Source of the DNA: Acorus gramineus
Taxonomy: Eukaryota > Streptophyta > Magnoliopsida > Acorales > Acoraceae
Assembly (NCBI GenBank): GCA_030737835.1
Contig: JAUJYN010000028.1
Span: 2,046,001 to 2,110,000, forward strand
DNA length: 64,000 nt
Direction of reading: 5' to 3'
A program made the position numbers and the translations under genes. Below, piece after piece: positions 21,563-33,028 of this stretch. The notes below the pieces were generated by a model, which worked only from the letters and a program-made list of their open reading frames with translations, made no database searches and was not told the DNA's origin. The number at the start of each line of letters is the position of its first letter. Within the stretch, counting starts at the first letter, position 1.

Positions 21563-22946
21563 GGGAGCTGGGAAAACAAAACAATACCTCGAACCATGAT
21601 ACCCGGAACCTGCGCCTCCTCGACCGAAAGTGTTGCAACTCTGCCCTAAACAAACTGCGGCTGAGGAGCAGGGGCACGCCTCGTAGGCTGCGCAGGCTGC
21701 CTCCACTGGTCAACACGGCCACCCTGTGGCTGCTGCTGCTGACGCTGAGGCTGCTGCTGGTATGGCTGCTGCTGCTGCTGCGGAGGCAGCACGCGAGGTC
21801 GGCCAGCATCTGGGCAATTATACATAATATGCCCGATGCGCTGACAGTGGTAACAGCGCCGCGTCTCCGGTCGCCTGGCCTGGATCGGCACTGCCGCAAT
21901 GGGTGTTGGACCTCGCACTGGCACCTGATCGACTGGAGGAGAGGCAACCGCTAACTGATCAAAGCGGGGCCTCTTCTTCTTGCGCTATCCTTGGTCCTGG
22001 CTCCTGGGAGGTCTCTGGTCTACAGAAGGGGTTGGAACCCTCACGAGGATCCCGAGGTCTCACTCGACTGTCTTCGCCCGAGACACCAAGTCCGAATGGT
22101 GCTCGTGAATGCCTGGGAGGTGACATGCACCCGAATGGTGCTGATGAGACCCATCTCGAATCGATGGCACCGCGTCTCCTCATCCATCACCAAGGCTGGG
22201 GTGAATCTGGAAAGCCTCGTGAAGCGCGTGGAGTAGTCCGCGACTGACATGGAGCCCTGCGTCAGCTGCTCAAACTCCCGCATCACGATCTAGCGCGTCG
22301 AGAACGGGAAGTACTCCTCCAGGAAATACCTCCGGAATCCCGCCCATAGAAGCTACTCCACTCCCTCTGGAATGTCCACTGATCTAGTAGCCCACCAGTC
22401 GGCGGCGCTACCCTTCAGCATAAAGGTGGCCAGGGAGACTCGCTGGCGATCGGTGCAGTGCATGGTCATGAAGATCTTGTCCACCTCCATCAACCATCTC
22501 TCAGGAGCAAGGGGATCCGACGTCTGTCCGTGGAACTCGGGAGGGTGGAGCTTCAGAAAGGCAGTGGGCCACTCTAGCTCCACCTCCCTCGCCAGGGGAT
22601 CCTGAACCTCCACCGCTGGAATCACCACGGGAGCAGGAGGTACATCGGGTACCACAGGCGGATCTGTTACAAAGCGGGCCTGTGGAACTGCATCACGGGC
22701 CGCTCTCAGCTCCTGAATCTCTCTAGCCTGCTCAGCTAACGCCCTCGTCTGGGCCTCTAATGCTCTCATCTGAGTCTCCACCAGATCTGCTATCCGAGCG
22801 TAAGCATGCTCCCATGCAGGAGGCTCCTGTGCCAATCCTGGCCCCACAGCCGAGGACTCTCCAGTAGCATCCTCGCCTCTGGTAGGTCCGGGAACCTCCA
22901 AAGGTTGAGAGGGACCACGTCCACGCATTCCTCTACGAGGAGGCAT
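21563..22946 (-). pseudogene. gag of A2 (three TAG codons, one frameshift)
   Basis: It opens at 22946 with MPPRRGMRGRG, then a coiled-coil-like segment (LVETQMRALEAQTRALAEQ) and the capsid core (FLKLHPPEFHG, ADWWATR). TAG at 22353-22355 replaces a CAG found in A1 and A3, and TAG at 22290-22292 does the same 21 codons later. A frameshift follows near 22120. The nucleocapsid part (21646-21924) keeps a CCHC knuckle (CYHCQRIGHIMYNC) and a longer Gln-rich tract than A1. It ends at TAG 21646-21648, the codon that is also TAG in A4 and CAG in A1. The frame continues into the protease linker and is cut by the captured segment. Confidence 0.88.
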
Positions 22947-23049
22947 ATCAGCAACCTAAGAAACCCAGACACTAGGGTCATATTACTCATATAGAAATCC
23001 TAGGACTCATCTCTATGAAAAAGGAAACAATTGGCTCTGACAGGACCAG

Positions 23050-23061
23050 GCTCTGATACCA
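23050..23061 (-). other. Primer-binding site of A2
   Basis: GCTCTGATACCA on the plus strand is the complement of TGGTATCAGAGC. It is next to the 5' LTR on the minus strand and matches initiator tRNA-Met. Confidence 0.92.
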
Positions 23062-23066
23062 ACTTT

Positions 23067-26061
23067 TGTCACGCCCCAGGGCTGCCGTCCCCAAGACGCG
23101 CTAAGTGTATATATGATATCAGCAGTCTAAACAGGAGGTCAATAATATACCCTAAACAACATCAACAATTACAACACAGACAACAATGAGGCTGACATGA
23201 TATATACACAAATAGCAGAAGCTAAAAGACTGAATCTGTAACTCAAAGACATATTACAAACTCGATACATAATCAACTGTCCTGTGAAAGCCAAATATAC
23301 AATGACAATCAAATATAATACAAACGTGTGCCCAAGCACAGAATACAATACATACAATAAAAAAGGGATGCTGATAGCCTCTAACACTCACGGAATGTGG
23401 CGCTGCTTCGCTACTGCTGAGGTCCCTCGGGGAGCTCCTCCTCTAGATCCGACTCAGATAGCACTGGAGAAAAATTATGCGAGGGGTGAGCCACACGCTT
23501 AGTGAATAGCACAACCCATGCATCACAATTCATATTAACCACAATTAATTATTCAAAGCCTCAAAGTGGCAAGAACTATATAATCCAGTGGGTCGCTACA
23601 TCGCCGACCCACCACACCCTCACCCTCACCCTCCAATAGGTGACACAGGATTTTGGGACTGACTAGGCTGTTAATCACCCTTGGTCCACCGATAGTCTCT
23701 CCTCCACTCCGTAGTCTGCCTGGTCTACTCCCACTTTCAGCACAGTCCGTCACCGAATCAGGAGGTGCCTACTGATGGGAGCCCTCTGTCAGGAAGGCCT
23801 GTCTAACGCTGGGGCAGTCTCTATACGGATCCAACGAAGGGAAAAGAAACAGCCTATCCACACGTATACGATCCACTTGAATCCGCGGTATTCCCTTAAC
23901 TGGAAAAAGAAACCCTGGGAGGGCACCATGAGGTCCCGATATAGGATATCCGGACAACCAAACAAGGAACACGTAGTACCCTAGCCCGGGTCTCAACGCT
24001 GACTTCGCAAGGCCCCTTAATCCAGAGAAGGGAGACTCTACTGGTGTCTTGAATTCTTCATAATTCCTCCAGGGCGCATAACCAAGATGCGGGGAACATA
24101 TATAATAACAAAGAGGTTATAATATTATCGGGAAAAGAAACCTTGGGAGGGCACCATGAGGTCCCGATATAGGATATCCCGACAACCAAACAAGGAACAC
24201 GGAGTACCCTAGCCCGGGTCTCAACGCTGACCTCGCAAGGCCCCTTATAATATTCCCTAAGGCATGCTAAACTACCATAAGTACGCATTTAATTTAATAA
24301 ATTAAACTAATAGGACCCATGCATAGGTCGAGGCTTTCCTAGCATGAAAATATGGTATCAGGATGCATGGCTCTTACACATATCCTAAGGGTGCAAGTCC
24401 CTAACATACAAGGTCTAGGGTAGCATGCATACTACATATTAATCATGCTTGCATAGATTACATATTATACAAGTTAATATTAAACTATGGTGCCCCAGGG
24501 GAGGACGGTACACGCCCAAGTGCATATAACGCCTCCCTACTGGGTTGGATTGTCCCACTCACCAATACCCGGGTCGTCGCGTGACCGTCCGTCAAGATCT
24601 GAAAGACAGGGTAATCAACACGGTGAGTAAAATATACAAATATATACAAAATACACTAAAAATACCCAACACTCGGACAAGCTTACATACGGCCTGTACG
24701 CATGCGAGTCCGAGCACCCCGACTCACTCCCTAACCGCCGGGCAGCCATACGCATGGCCACCCATCCCGGGTGCACAGCCGCGCCCCAGCCCGCGCGCCC
24801 AGACGCACTGCCGAGCCCCCTGCCCGCATGCCCAGACACGCGGCCGAGCCCCTGCCCGCACGCCCAGACACACCGCACGCCGCGTGCACGCTCGCGCGTG
24901 CCCGTGCGCACCGCGCATCCAGCCCCAGGTGCACCCGCGTGCACTGCGCCCCAGCGCAGCACCCCGGGCGCACGCCCGCTCGCCTCACCGCGCGCACGCC
25001 CCTGCACGGCGCCCAGCACGAAGCACCCGCACGCGATGCCCGCGCGCACGCCCGGCACTGTGCCGAGCGCGCAGCACCCTCGCGCACACCCGCGTGCACG
25101 CGCGCGTTCCCTGCCAGCCTTCCCTGCCTGCCTGCCTGCGCGCGCCGCTGAGCCCGCATGCACCCGATCCAACCCTAACACCTCCAACCACCACCAACAG
25201 CCCCCCAACAACCCCCAAACCACCAAGCTCCCCTAGCACACCAATAAACACCTCCTATACGCGCATCTAAACAAGAAAGGAAGGAAAGAAAACTCACCCA
25301 AGGAGAGAAAAGCAAAAGGGGAGGAGATCGGGTGCTTTTCGCGCACCAAAACACCACCTCAAGGACCACCACCACCAAGATCTCCTTCAGCCCTCAAAGT
25401 GGCTGAAATCAGAGGAGAAAAGAGGGTATTAGAGGGGGTCACACATGAGGAAACTTGAAAATGAAACCACCGGAAGATAGATCGGGAGCTCACCTATCTT
25501 TTCTCTTCTTAGGGTTTTTTATTTTAACCCCTGTAGCTAGATCATAAATGGGATTTAAAGAGAGGGAGAGAGAGAAATTTTTGGAGAAAATGATGAATAG
25601 TGGTCTTATTGTTGTCGTGGGATTTCTTTATACTCACACACCCACCAAACACTCTCACACCCACACTTAGATTTGCCCTAATTAGGTTTAGGCTAGGTTT
25701 AGGTGCACTTTGACTTGGCTCAACCCATCCACACTAGAAAACAAAGGAGTTGACCAAGTCATGGGACCACATTTGACCAAGTCAAGTCTCCCAATGACTT
25801 CTTGCTCGGTCAAAACCCGGATACGATTCAGAACTATGAAATTCTGAAACATTACCGGAATTCGATAAAATTTTCGTGAGTGGCTTGGAATGGCACCAGG
25901 ACACATAATATGCAGTTAGATTTCCAATCGGAGCCCTCAACCTCAGGGTGATAGCTAAAAGTCCAAAATTTTAGCGGTTCCGATCGAAAAACGAAAAAGC
26001 TGAAAAACTGTCAGAATGTTCCAATGGTTACCAGAAGGCTAAAAGTGACACATATATAACA
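23067..26061 (-). repeat. 5' LTR of A2
   Basis: 2,995 bp. The exon-3-like block is at 23411-23463 and the exon-2-like block at 24563-24598. A duplicated block (GAGACCCGGGCTAGGG...GTTTCTTTT) occurs twice, at about 23900-24010 and 24130-24240. A CpG-rich tract covers 24720-25150, a Gly/Val-codon block 25365-25380, and a TATA-like GTATAAAGAA lies near 25625 on the minus strand. Its right end borders GGGTGCACG of the right LTR of Y. Confidence 0.9.
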
Positions 26062-28827
26062 GGGTGCACGTAGGACGTGCGCGCAGGACGTGCCTGCGCG
26101 CTGGGCAGGTTGTCTGGGCGGGCCTGGGCATGCAGTAGGGTGCCAGTGCGCGCGCGCACGTGCGTGCGCGTGCTGGGGCATGTGCGGGGCTACCCAGTGG
26201 CTCGGGTAGGTGCTGGGGCACTCGGGCATGCATGCGAGCCTGTATGGGTGCATGTCTACGTCTTTGGTATTTTCTAAGTGTTATAATGTGATGTTACTCA
26301 CCAAATTTGATGCCCTTACCATGCAGATCTCGTCGAAAGGGATGCGCGAGGTCCCGGGTTGCGGTGAGTGGTTTGGTCCAATCCCCCCCCCCTCTCGAGA
26401 TGCGCTCGAACCGCGTAGTCCTTCGTCACGCATCGATGGGGCATCCTAGCTATACTACTTGTGTAGATAAGTAGTATGGCCATGCTTAGACTATAATATG
26501 TTAGATATCTTGCATGCTTGGCTTATATTGCATGTATTGTATCTATGTATGAACGATTGTGTTGCATGCGCCCCTCTAGTATGGGCATGTATTTTTGTAA
26601 TGTCTATGGATGTATGGAAGATGGCATGCCTTCGGTAGTATTGTAATACTACTGCCACCATATTAAGTAGAATATCCAGCATGATTAAGTTTGGGTTAAT
26701 AACGGGCACCTGTCTAATATTCCCTTGCGATAAGACTCGAGGGCGTGGTGTAGTTGTTGCGCCCATGCTAATGGGGCAAAGCTATGACCAGCTTCATGAG
26801 ATGATGATCTCTCTCGCCCTCTCCCTCTGAACGAACTGAGTAAGTAGATGTGATTTCCTACTCGACTCAGGTTCGTTTGGAATATTGGCATGCACCTGTT
26901 AGTGCGCGAGATGCGCTTGACCCTTTCTTTTAAGTTGGTGATATCCAACGCATGCTTAAGTTATGCCTTGTGTGCTTATATGATTAATGGCCACGTATGC
27001 TTGTTTAAGTGGGCCATACCATGTATGCATGTTGTATGATTTGTTATTTATGATGTAAATCCATGTTAGGGGTCACCCTTATGGTCAATTATTAGATGAT
27101 TGTGCATATGGTTCATGCACATAGCTAGATATAATTCTCCTGGATATATTTATATGCGCATGTTAAAAACTGATAGGCCTATCTGAAATAGGCGTGGGTA
27201 TGACCCGCTGTCGGGTTGTACCTTATTAGTTAGAGCGCTAGCGATGTAATCGCCCCATGCATCTGAGCGATGCACTCGTTTGAAATGCAGGAGAATTCAT
27301 TATCTTATCGGTTTTGTTAAGCCGGTAGTTGGGGCATTAAGCTAGGCCTACCCGTGCTAGGTGTGTATATGAACCGCCTGTTGGGTTATGTGCCTTGGGA
27401 TTATATCTGCGTGAGAGAAAAGCATCCCACTTATGTCTGAGCGACGCAACCGTGTGGGAGTACAATAGTGTTCGCTCTCATCGATATGTGATTATCAAGA
27501 GTAGTTGTTTTCATTGGGTTCGCTTTGCGAACATGGAGTGTTTCCTCCCAATGTCGTCTGTGTTGAAGCGGCCCAAGTTGTAGCTGTCTTGACAGAGGGC
27601 CCCACCTGTAGGTATTATCGATGCATGCGGCAAGATGTACTGATCGTGGGGGTATACCAGGTAGAGGCTACCCAGGAGAGGGCTAACGAATGATATTGCG
27701 AGCGTGGAATCGTTCTCCCCTTCGTTGGATCCGATGTAGGAACTTCCCGGCGTTGGAAAAGCTGTCCTGACAGAGAGCTCCCATCCGTAGGTACCACCGA
27801 GGCGTTCGGAAGCGTACTGATCGTGGGAGTATACCAGGTAGTGATTACCCGGGGAAAGGGCTACCGGTGGACCAAGGGTGTAGAGGAGTCTAATCTCTCC
27901 GAAAGTCCTATGTCACCTGTAAAGGGTGAGGGTGAGGATGAGGTGAAGACACGTCACCGCGTGACCCATTCGTGGTTCGTCCGTTCCGATAGTTGTTGGG
28001 TCCAGATGCGTATCGATGTTCAAAGACATCATTGGACAGTTATCTCGATGTAGATAATCCAGTGGTGTTGTGTAGACCAGTAATTCTGAGTCTCGTCGAC
28101 CAACGGTATGGTCTCTCTCCAAGAAGACCCAAGAGTCTCCCTCCGGGAGTGAGGGTGAGGGTGAGGTTGGTGATTCAATTGTGTTGTGTGGACCAGTAAT
28201 TCCGCGTCTCTTCGACCAACGGTATGGTCTCTCCCCAAAAGTCCCAAGAGTTTTCCTCTGGGAGTGAGGGTGAGGGTGAGGGTGAGGTTGGTTGCGCCGC
28301 CCCGTGACCCTATTATCCATTGGGTTTCTACCCATGATTTTCCTTGAAAGGAAATTGTGTTAGCATTGAACTGTTGTAATGGTGATTGGTTTCCAGCCAC
28401 TCACTGAGCTCGTAGCTCACCCCTCGCATACTGTTTCTTTTCAGGGGCAGTGTTGGGCGTGGAGCTGGAGCTTCCCTGTGGCGTGGTCTTATGGGCGTGG
28501 AGCGTTCTTCCGGCGGGTGGCGAGTGCGAGGCTGTCAGCAGTCCTAGAGTCATTTTATGTATTGTAAATCGTGCATGTGGCAGAGGTTGTATTTTATTTG
28601 GACTAGGCTTGGCTCTCACAGGACAGTGATTGTGTATTCGAGTCTATAATAATGTTTTTGGTTTACAGACATTGTTTATATATTATGCTACCGCTTTTCA
28701 GTCAGTTATCATTATCCTTGCTTTGCCACCTTGTGTGTTGTTGTTGGAGTCTTTATTGACCTCAGGTATTGATAGCTGATATTTCATAATTGCCACATCT
28801 CGGGGACTGCCGCCCCGGGGCGTGACA
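26062..28827 (+). repeat. Right LTR of Y (5' part lost)
   Basis: Family B LTR beginning inside the CpG-rich tract (26062-26250). It has a 37-nt exon-like block near 26326-26362, a poly-C tract, a long middle region, and two copies of a roughly 177-bp module (starting near 27594 and 27771). A TTTTCAG/GGGCAGTGTTGGGCG block lies near 28440. It ends GGGGCGTGACA at 28827, followed by AAGAA, the TSD matching 1878-1882. Confidence 0.85.
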
Positions 28828-29494
28828 AAGAAGGTGGAGGAAGAAGCAAATGAAGGAAAAGATGAAGAAGAAGAAGAACAAGAAAGAGTAAGAAGGGGGT
28901 GAGTTTGTGTTGTTGTTGTTTCTCTTCTCTCTATCCCCTTCTCATGCCCCTTTTGCACCCCTGTTTTCTGCCATGAAGGGCTTAAGGAGATGCTGATGAG
29001 GTGGTGGAAGTGGTGGTGGCGGTTGAGGTGGTCGTGGGTGTGTCGAGAACCCCGCATCTCCCCATTTCCCTCCCCCTGTTTTGGTAAGGCAGCACTCTGC
29101 ATTTTAAAGGTCTCAGTGAATCTAGTATTTAGAGGCACATTTCTAGGATTATTTATCCATATGATATGATCATCTATGTGTCTAGTTGTTATATATGAAA
29201 TTTGGGATCATTATGATATTTTTAGTGTAAGTTAGAACCTGTTTTGCATGGCCTGTCCAGATTCACGTATAAATTGACCTGCTTCTGGAAATAATTTATT
29301 TCGGACTTGTCGAGGCACAATTAGGTTCTAATGTCTTCATGGATTATGATCCCAGCATATCAGAGAATGTGATTGTTTTATTTCATAATTTTTGGAGGTG
29401 TATTGGGTGTTGTGGAGATCAATTAGTAGGGCTGGTTGCAGCAGGTTTGGCAATTTTGCTTTGTTCAGTGTTAAGGAGTTGTTTGCATGTGTCT
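28828..29494 (+). repeat. Host B LTR H, middle piece
   Basis: It continues H directly after Y, with a pyrimidine-rich exon-like region, a Gly/Val-codon block (28995-29030), a donor-like TTTTG/GTAAGG near 29083, and AT-rich sequence ending GCATGTGTCT. There S2 is inserted (TSD TGTCT 29490-29494). Confidence 0.82.
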
Positions 29495-32400
29495 TGTCAC
29501 GCCCCAGACGTCCCCGAGACGTGGCAATAATAAAATATCAGCTATCAATACCTGAGGTCAATAAAGACTCCAACAACAATACACAAGGCGGCAAAGCAAG
29601 ATAATGATAACTGACTGAAAAGCGGAAGCATAATATATAAACAATGTCTGTAAATCAAAAACATTATTACAGACTCGAATACACAATCACTGTCCTGTGA
29701 GAGCCAAGTCTAGACCAAAGAAAATACAACCTGTGCCACATGCACGATTTACAAAGCATAAAATGACTCTAGCAATGCTGACAGCCTCGCACTCGCCACC
29801 CACCGGCAGAACGCTCCACGCCCATAAGACCACGCCACAGGAAAGCTCCAGCTCCACGCCCAACACTGCCCCTGAAAAGAAACAGTATGCGAGGGGTGAG
29901 CTACAAGCTCAATGAGTGGCTAGAAACCAATCACCATACTACAGTTCAATACATAATCAATTTCCTTTCAAGGAAAACATGGGTGGAAACCCATGGATAA
30001 TTGGGTCACGCGGCGGCGCGACCAACCTCACCCCCACCCTCACTCCCGGAGGGAGTCTTTTGGGACTTTTGGGGAGAGACCATACCGTCGGTCGAAGAGA
30101 CCCGGATTTACTGGTCTACAAAACACTACTGGATCATCTACATCTAGATAATTGCTCAAACGATGCCTTTAAACATCGATTTAAGACCGGACCCAACAAC
30201 TATGGGAACGGTCGAACAACGAATGGGTCACGCGGCGATATTCTTCACCTCATCCATACCCTCACTCCTGGAGGGAGACTCTTGGGACTTTTGGAAGAGA
30301 TTTAGACTGCTCTACACCCTTGGTCCACCCGGTAGCCTCTCCCACACTCCGTAGCCTCTACCTGGTATACTCCCACGATCAGCACTGTCCGACGCATCAG
30401 AGGTACCTACAGATGGGAGCCCTCTGTTAGGACAGCTTTCCAACGGCGGGGAGTCCCTACTCGAATCCAACGAAGGGGAGAACGATTCTCATGCCCGCAA
30501 CATCATTCATTAACCCTATCCCGGGTGGTATCTACCTGGTATACTCCCACGATCAGTACGCTTCCGAATGCATCGGTGGTACCTACGGATGGGAGCCCTC
30601 TGTCAGGACAGCTACAACCGATCTCCTCAATTCACCGCTCTACGCCCTTGGTCCACCGGTAGCCCTTTCCCCGGGTAGCCTCTACTTGGTATACTCCCAC
30701 TATCAGTACTCTTCTGAATGCATCGGTGGTACCTACGGACGGGAGCGCTCTATCACGACAGCTAAACCCAAGAAGTTCCTACATCGGATCCAACGAAGGG
30801 GAGACCGGTCCCATGTTCGCAACGGAAACCCAATGGAAAACAATTACCCTCGATACTCACTTATCGAGATACAGAATACTACTGTACTCCCACACCGTTG
30901 CGTCGCTCAGACACAAAGGGGGTTACCTCTGCTCTCTCGTAGAAGTAAACCCATAAGCTAATGAATTCTCCTGAATTCCAAACGAGTACATCGCTCAGAT
31001 GCACGGGGCGATTACATCGTTAGCGCTCTAATTACTAAGGCACAACCCGAGAGTGGGTCATATCCACACCTATCTCACATAGGACTCCCAGTTTTTAACA
31101 TGCGCTTATATTTTATAATAGAATTTAGTCTTAGTTGTGTGCATGAACCATATGCACGATCACATATCGATTAATCATAGGGATACTCCCTAATCATTGA
31201 TTTATATCATAACAGCAATCATACAACATACCTACAAGGTATGGCCCACTTAATCCTGCGTACATGGCCATTAATCACACTGGATATTCCAATTAATATG
31301 GTGGGAGTAGTATTACAATACTACCTAAGACATGCCATATTCTATACATCCATACACATTTACAACATACATGCCCATACCAGAGGGCGCATGCAACACA
31401 ATCATTCATACATAGATACAACACATGTATATAAGCCTCGCATGCAAGATATCAACATATTATAGCTTAAGCATGGCTATACTACTTATCTACACAAGTA
31501 GTATAGCTAAGGGAACCCCATTGATGCGCGACGCGCGACTACGCCGGTCGAGCGCATCCCTAGGGAGGGGGGGGGGGATTGGAATCGAACCACTCACCAT
31601 AGAACCCGGGACCTCGTGCATCCTATCCGACGAGATCTGCAAGGTAGGGGCATCCAACTTGGTGAGTAACAACACAATTTACACATAGAAAATCATTAGA
31701 AATACCAAAAATACTCGGACAAGCATGCATACGGACTCGCACGCATGCGAGCACGCACGTACGCCCGCGAGTCCGAGTGCCCCGACACCTACCCGAACCC
31801 TCCAAGAGCAGCCACACGCATGGCCCCCCGCACGCGCACGCACGAATGCGCACGCACGCACCGCCCAACCCTCGGCGCACTGCCGCGCGCATGCCCTAGC
31901 ACGCGCACACACGCGTGCGCGCGCACTGGTCCCCAGCCCCACGCGCACCCCGTGCGCACCCCCGCTCACGCCAGCACCCGCGTGCACTTTCGCGCGCGTC
32001 TGCGCTCCCGACTGCGCCTGCCAGCGCCTGCCTGCGCGCGCGCCTGCGCGCGCACGCGCGCAGACAACCCCAAACGCGCGCCCAGCCAACCCTTACCCCT
32101 TTTTAACCCTCCCCAACCCCTCACACACACCCTAACCCATATGCATAGCATGCATGACCTCCCCAACCATCCCAACAGCCCTAAAAATCAAAAAGAAGGA
32201 GAAGAGGACTTACCAAAAGAGAGAAACGGAAAGGGGGAGGTGCGGGGCTCTCGACGCGCCCACGGCCACCTCAACCACCACCACCACCACCACCTCTTCA
32301 GCCTCCTCAGCCCTCCTATGGCTGCAAATCAGGGGGGGAAAGATCATGAAAAGGGAGCTTGAGAGAGAGGAGATCAACAACAACAATACATGAACAAACC

Positions 32401-33023
32401 CTCACCAACACTTCCTCCTCCACCTTCTCCTTCTCTTTGAGGAATTAAAACAAACACTTTGGGGGGAGCTTTGAAAGAGAGAAGGGAGAGCCAAGAATGG
32501 ACGTGGGATTGAGAGGGAGAGAGAGAAGATATTTGTTGCAACAAAATATCTAAAGAGGGATGGAAATGACCATTTCATCCCTGACTTAGAAATTCTGCGC
32601 ATGCTTCACTAGAACAGCCATAACTTCCTCGATATAGCTCCGAATTGCACAATTCTAATTCCGTTGGAAAGCCAAGAAGATTATCTACAACTTTTATGTT
32701 TATGCCAAGATCAAATAATCTCTCCAGCTATTCCGAAATTAGAGCTAAACATAGAACAGGGCTGCTGCCAGAATTTTCATCCCTGGGTATACTTGGTAAA
32801 ATACCCATAACTTTTACTACATGAATCCAGTTGATCTAATTCCACTTTTGTACGAAAGCTAACTCAAAACTGGACATCTCATAATAAAATCATATTTAAA
32901 CCTCTTCATCTTGGATTTTAACAAAATCGAATCCAAATACCAAATTGGAAATACATAACTTCTAGGAAAAATATATGTACCCAAATTTTTAATCAGAGTG
33001 CTCCAAATGACACAGGCACAACA
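29495..33023 (-). mobile_element. Solo LTR S2, family B
   Basis: 3,529 bp on the minus strand, ending GGGGCGTGACA at 29495, flanked by a perfect TSD TGTCT (29490-29494 and 33024-33028). Its U3 is of the AT-rich B2 type (32590-33000). It contains a CpG-rich tract (31730-32080), a Gly/Val-codon block (32272-32300) and a 39-nt exon-like block near 31595-31635. Its start reads TGTTGTGCCTGTGTCA on the minus strand, a slightly diverged terminus. Confidence 0.92.
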
Positions 33024-33028
33024 TGTCT

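Larger units (their letters stand above)
18206..26061 (-). mobile_element. Non-autonomous chromovirus element A2 (truncated 3' end)
   Basis: Minus-strand element with a complete 5' LTR on the right (23067-26061), a primer-binding site, gag, a captured LTR segment, an RT/chromodomain fusion, a polypurine tract and a truncated 3' LTR on the left (18206-20260). It has the same architecture as A1 and A3. It lies in the right LTR of Y. The right flank starts GGGTG; the left TSD was lost in the deletion. Gag carries three in-frame TAG codons. Confidence 0.9.
1883..28827 (+). mobile_element. Composite family B element Y (nested, internally deleted)
   Basis: It starts TGTTATGCCTG at 1883, ends GGGGCGTGACA at 28827, and is flanked on both sides by AAGAA. 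The left LTR covers 1883-3406 and 6901-7077. The right LTR covers 26062-28827. Both include the same middle LTR region, so Y once had two LTRs and was not a solo LTR. Its internal domain, the end of the left LTR and the start of the right LTR are gone, apparently through the deletion scarred at 18187-18206. S1, Z, A1 and A2 lie inside. Confidence 0.75.
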
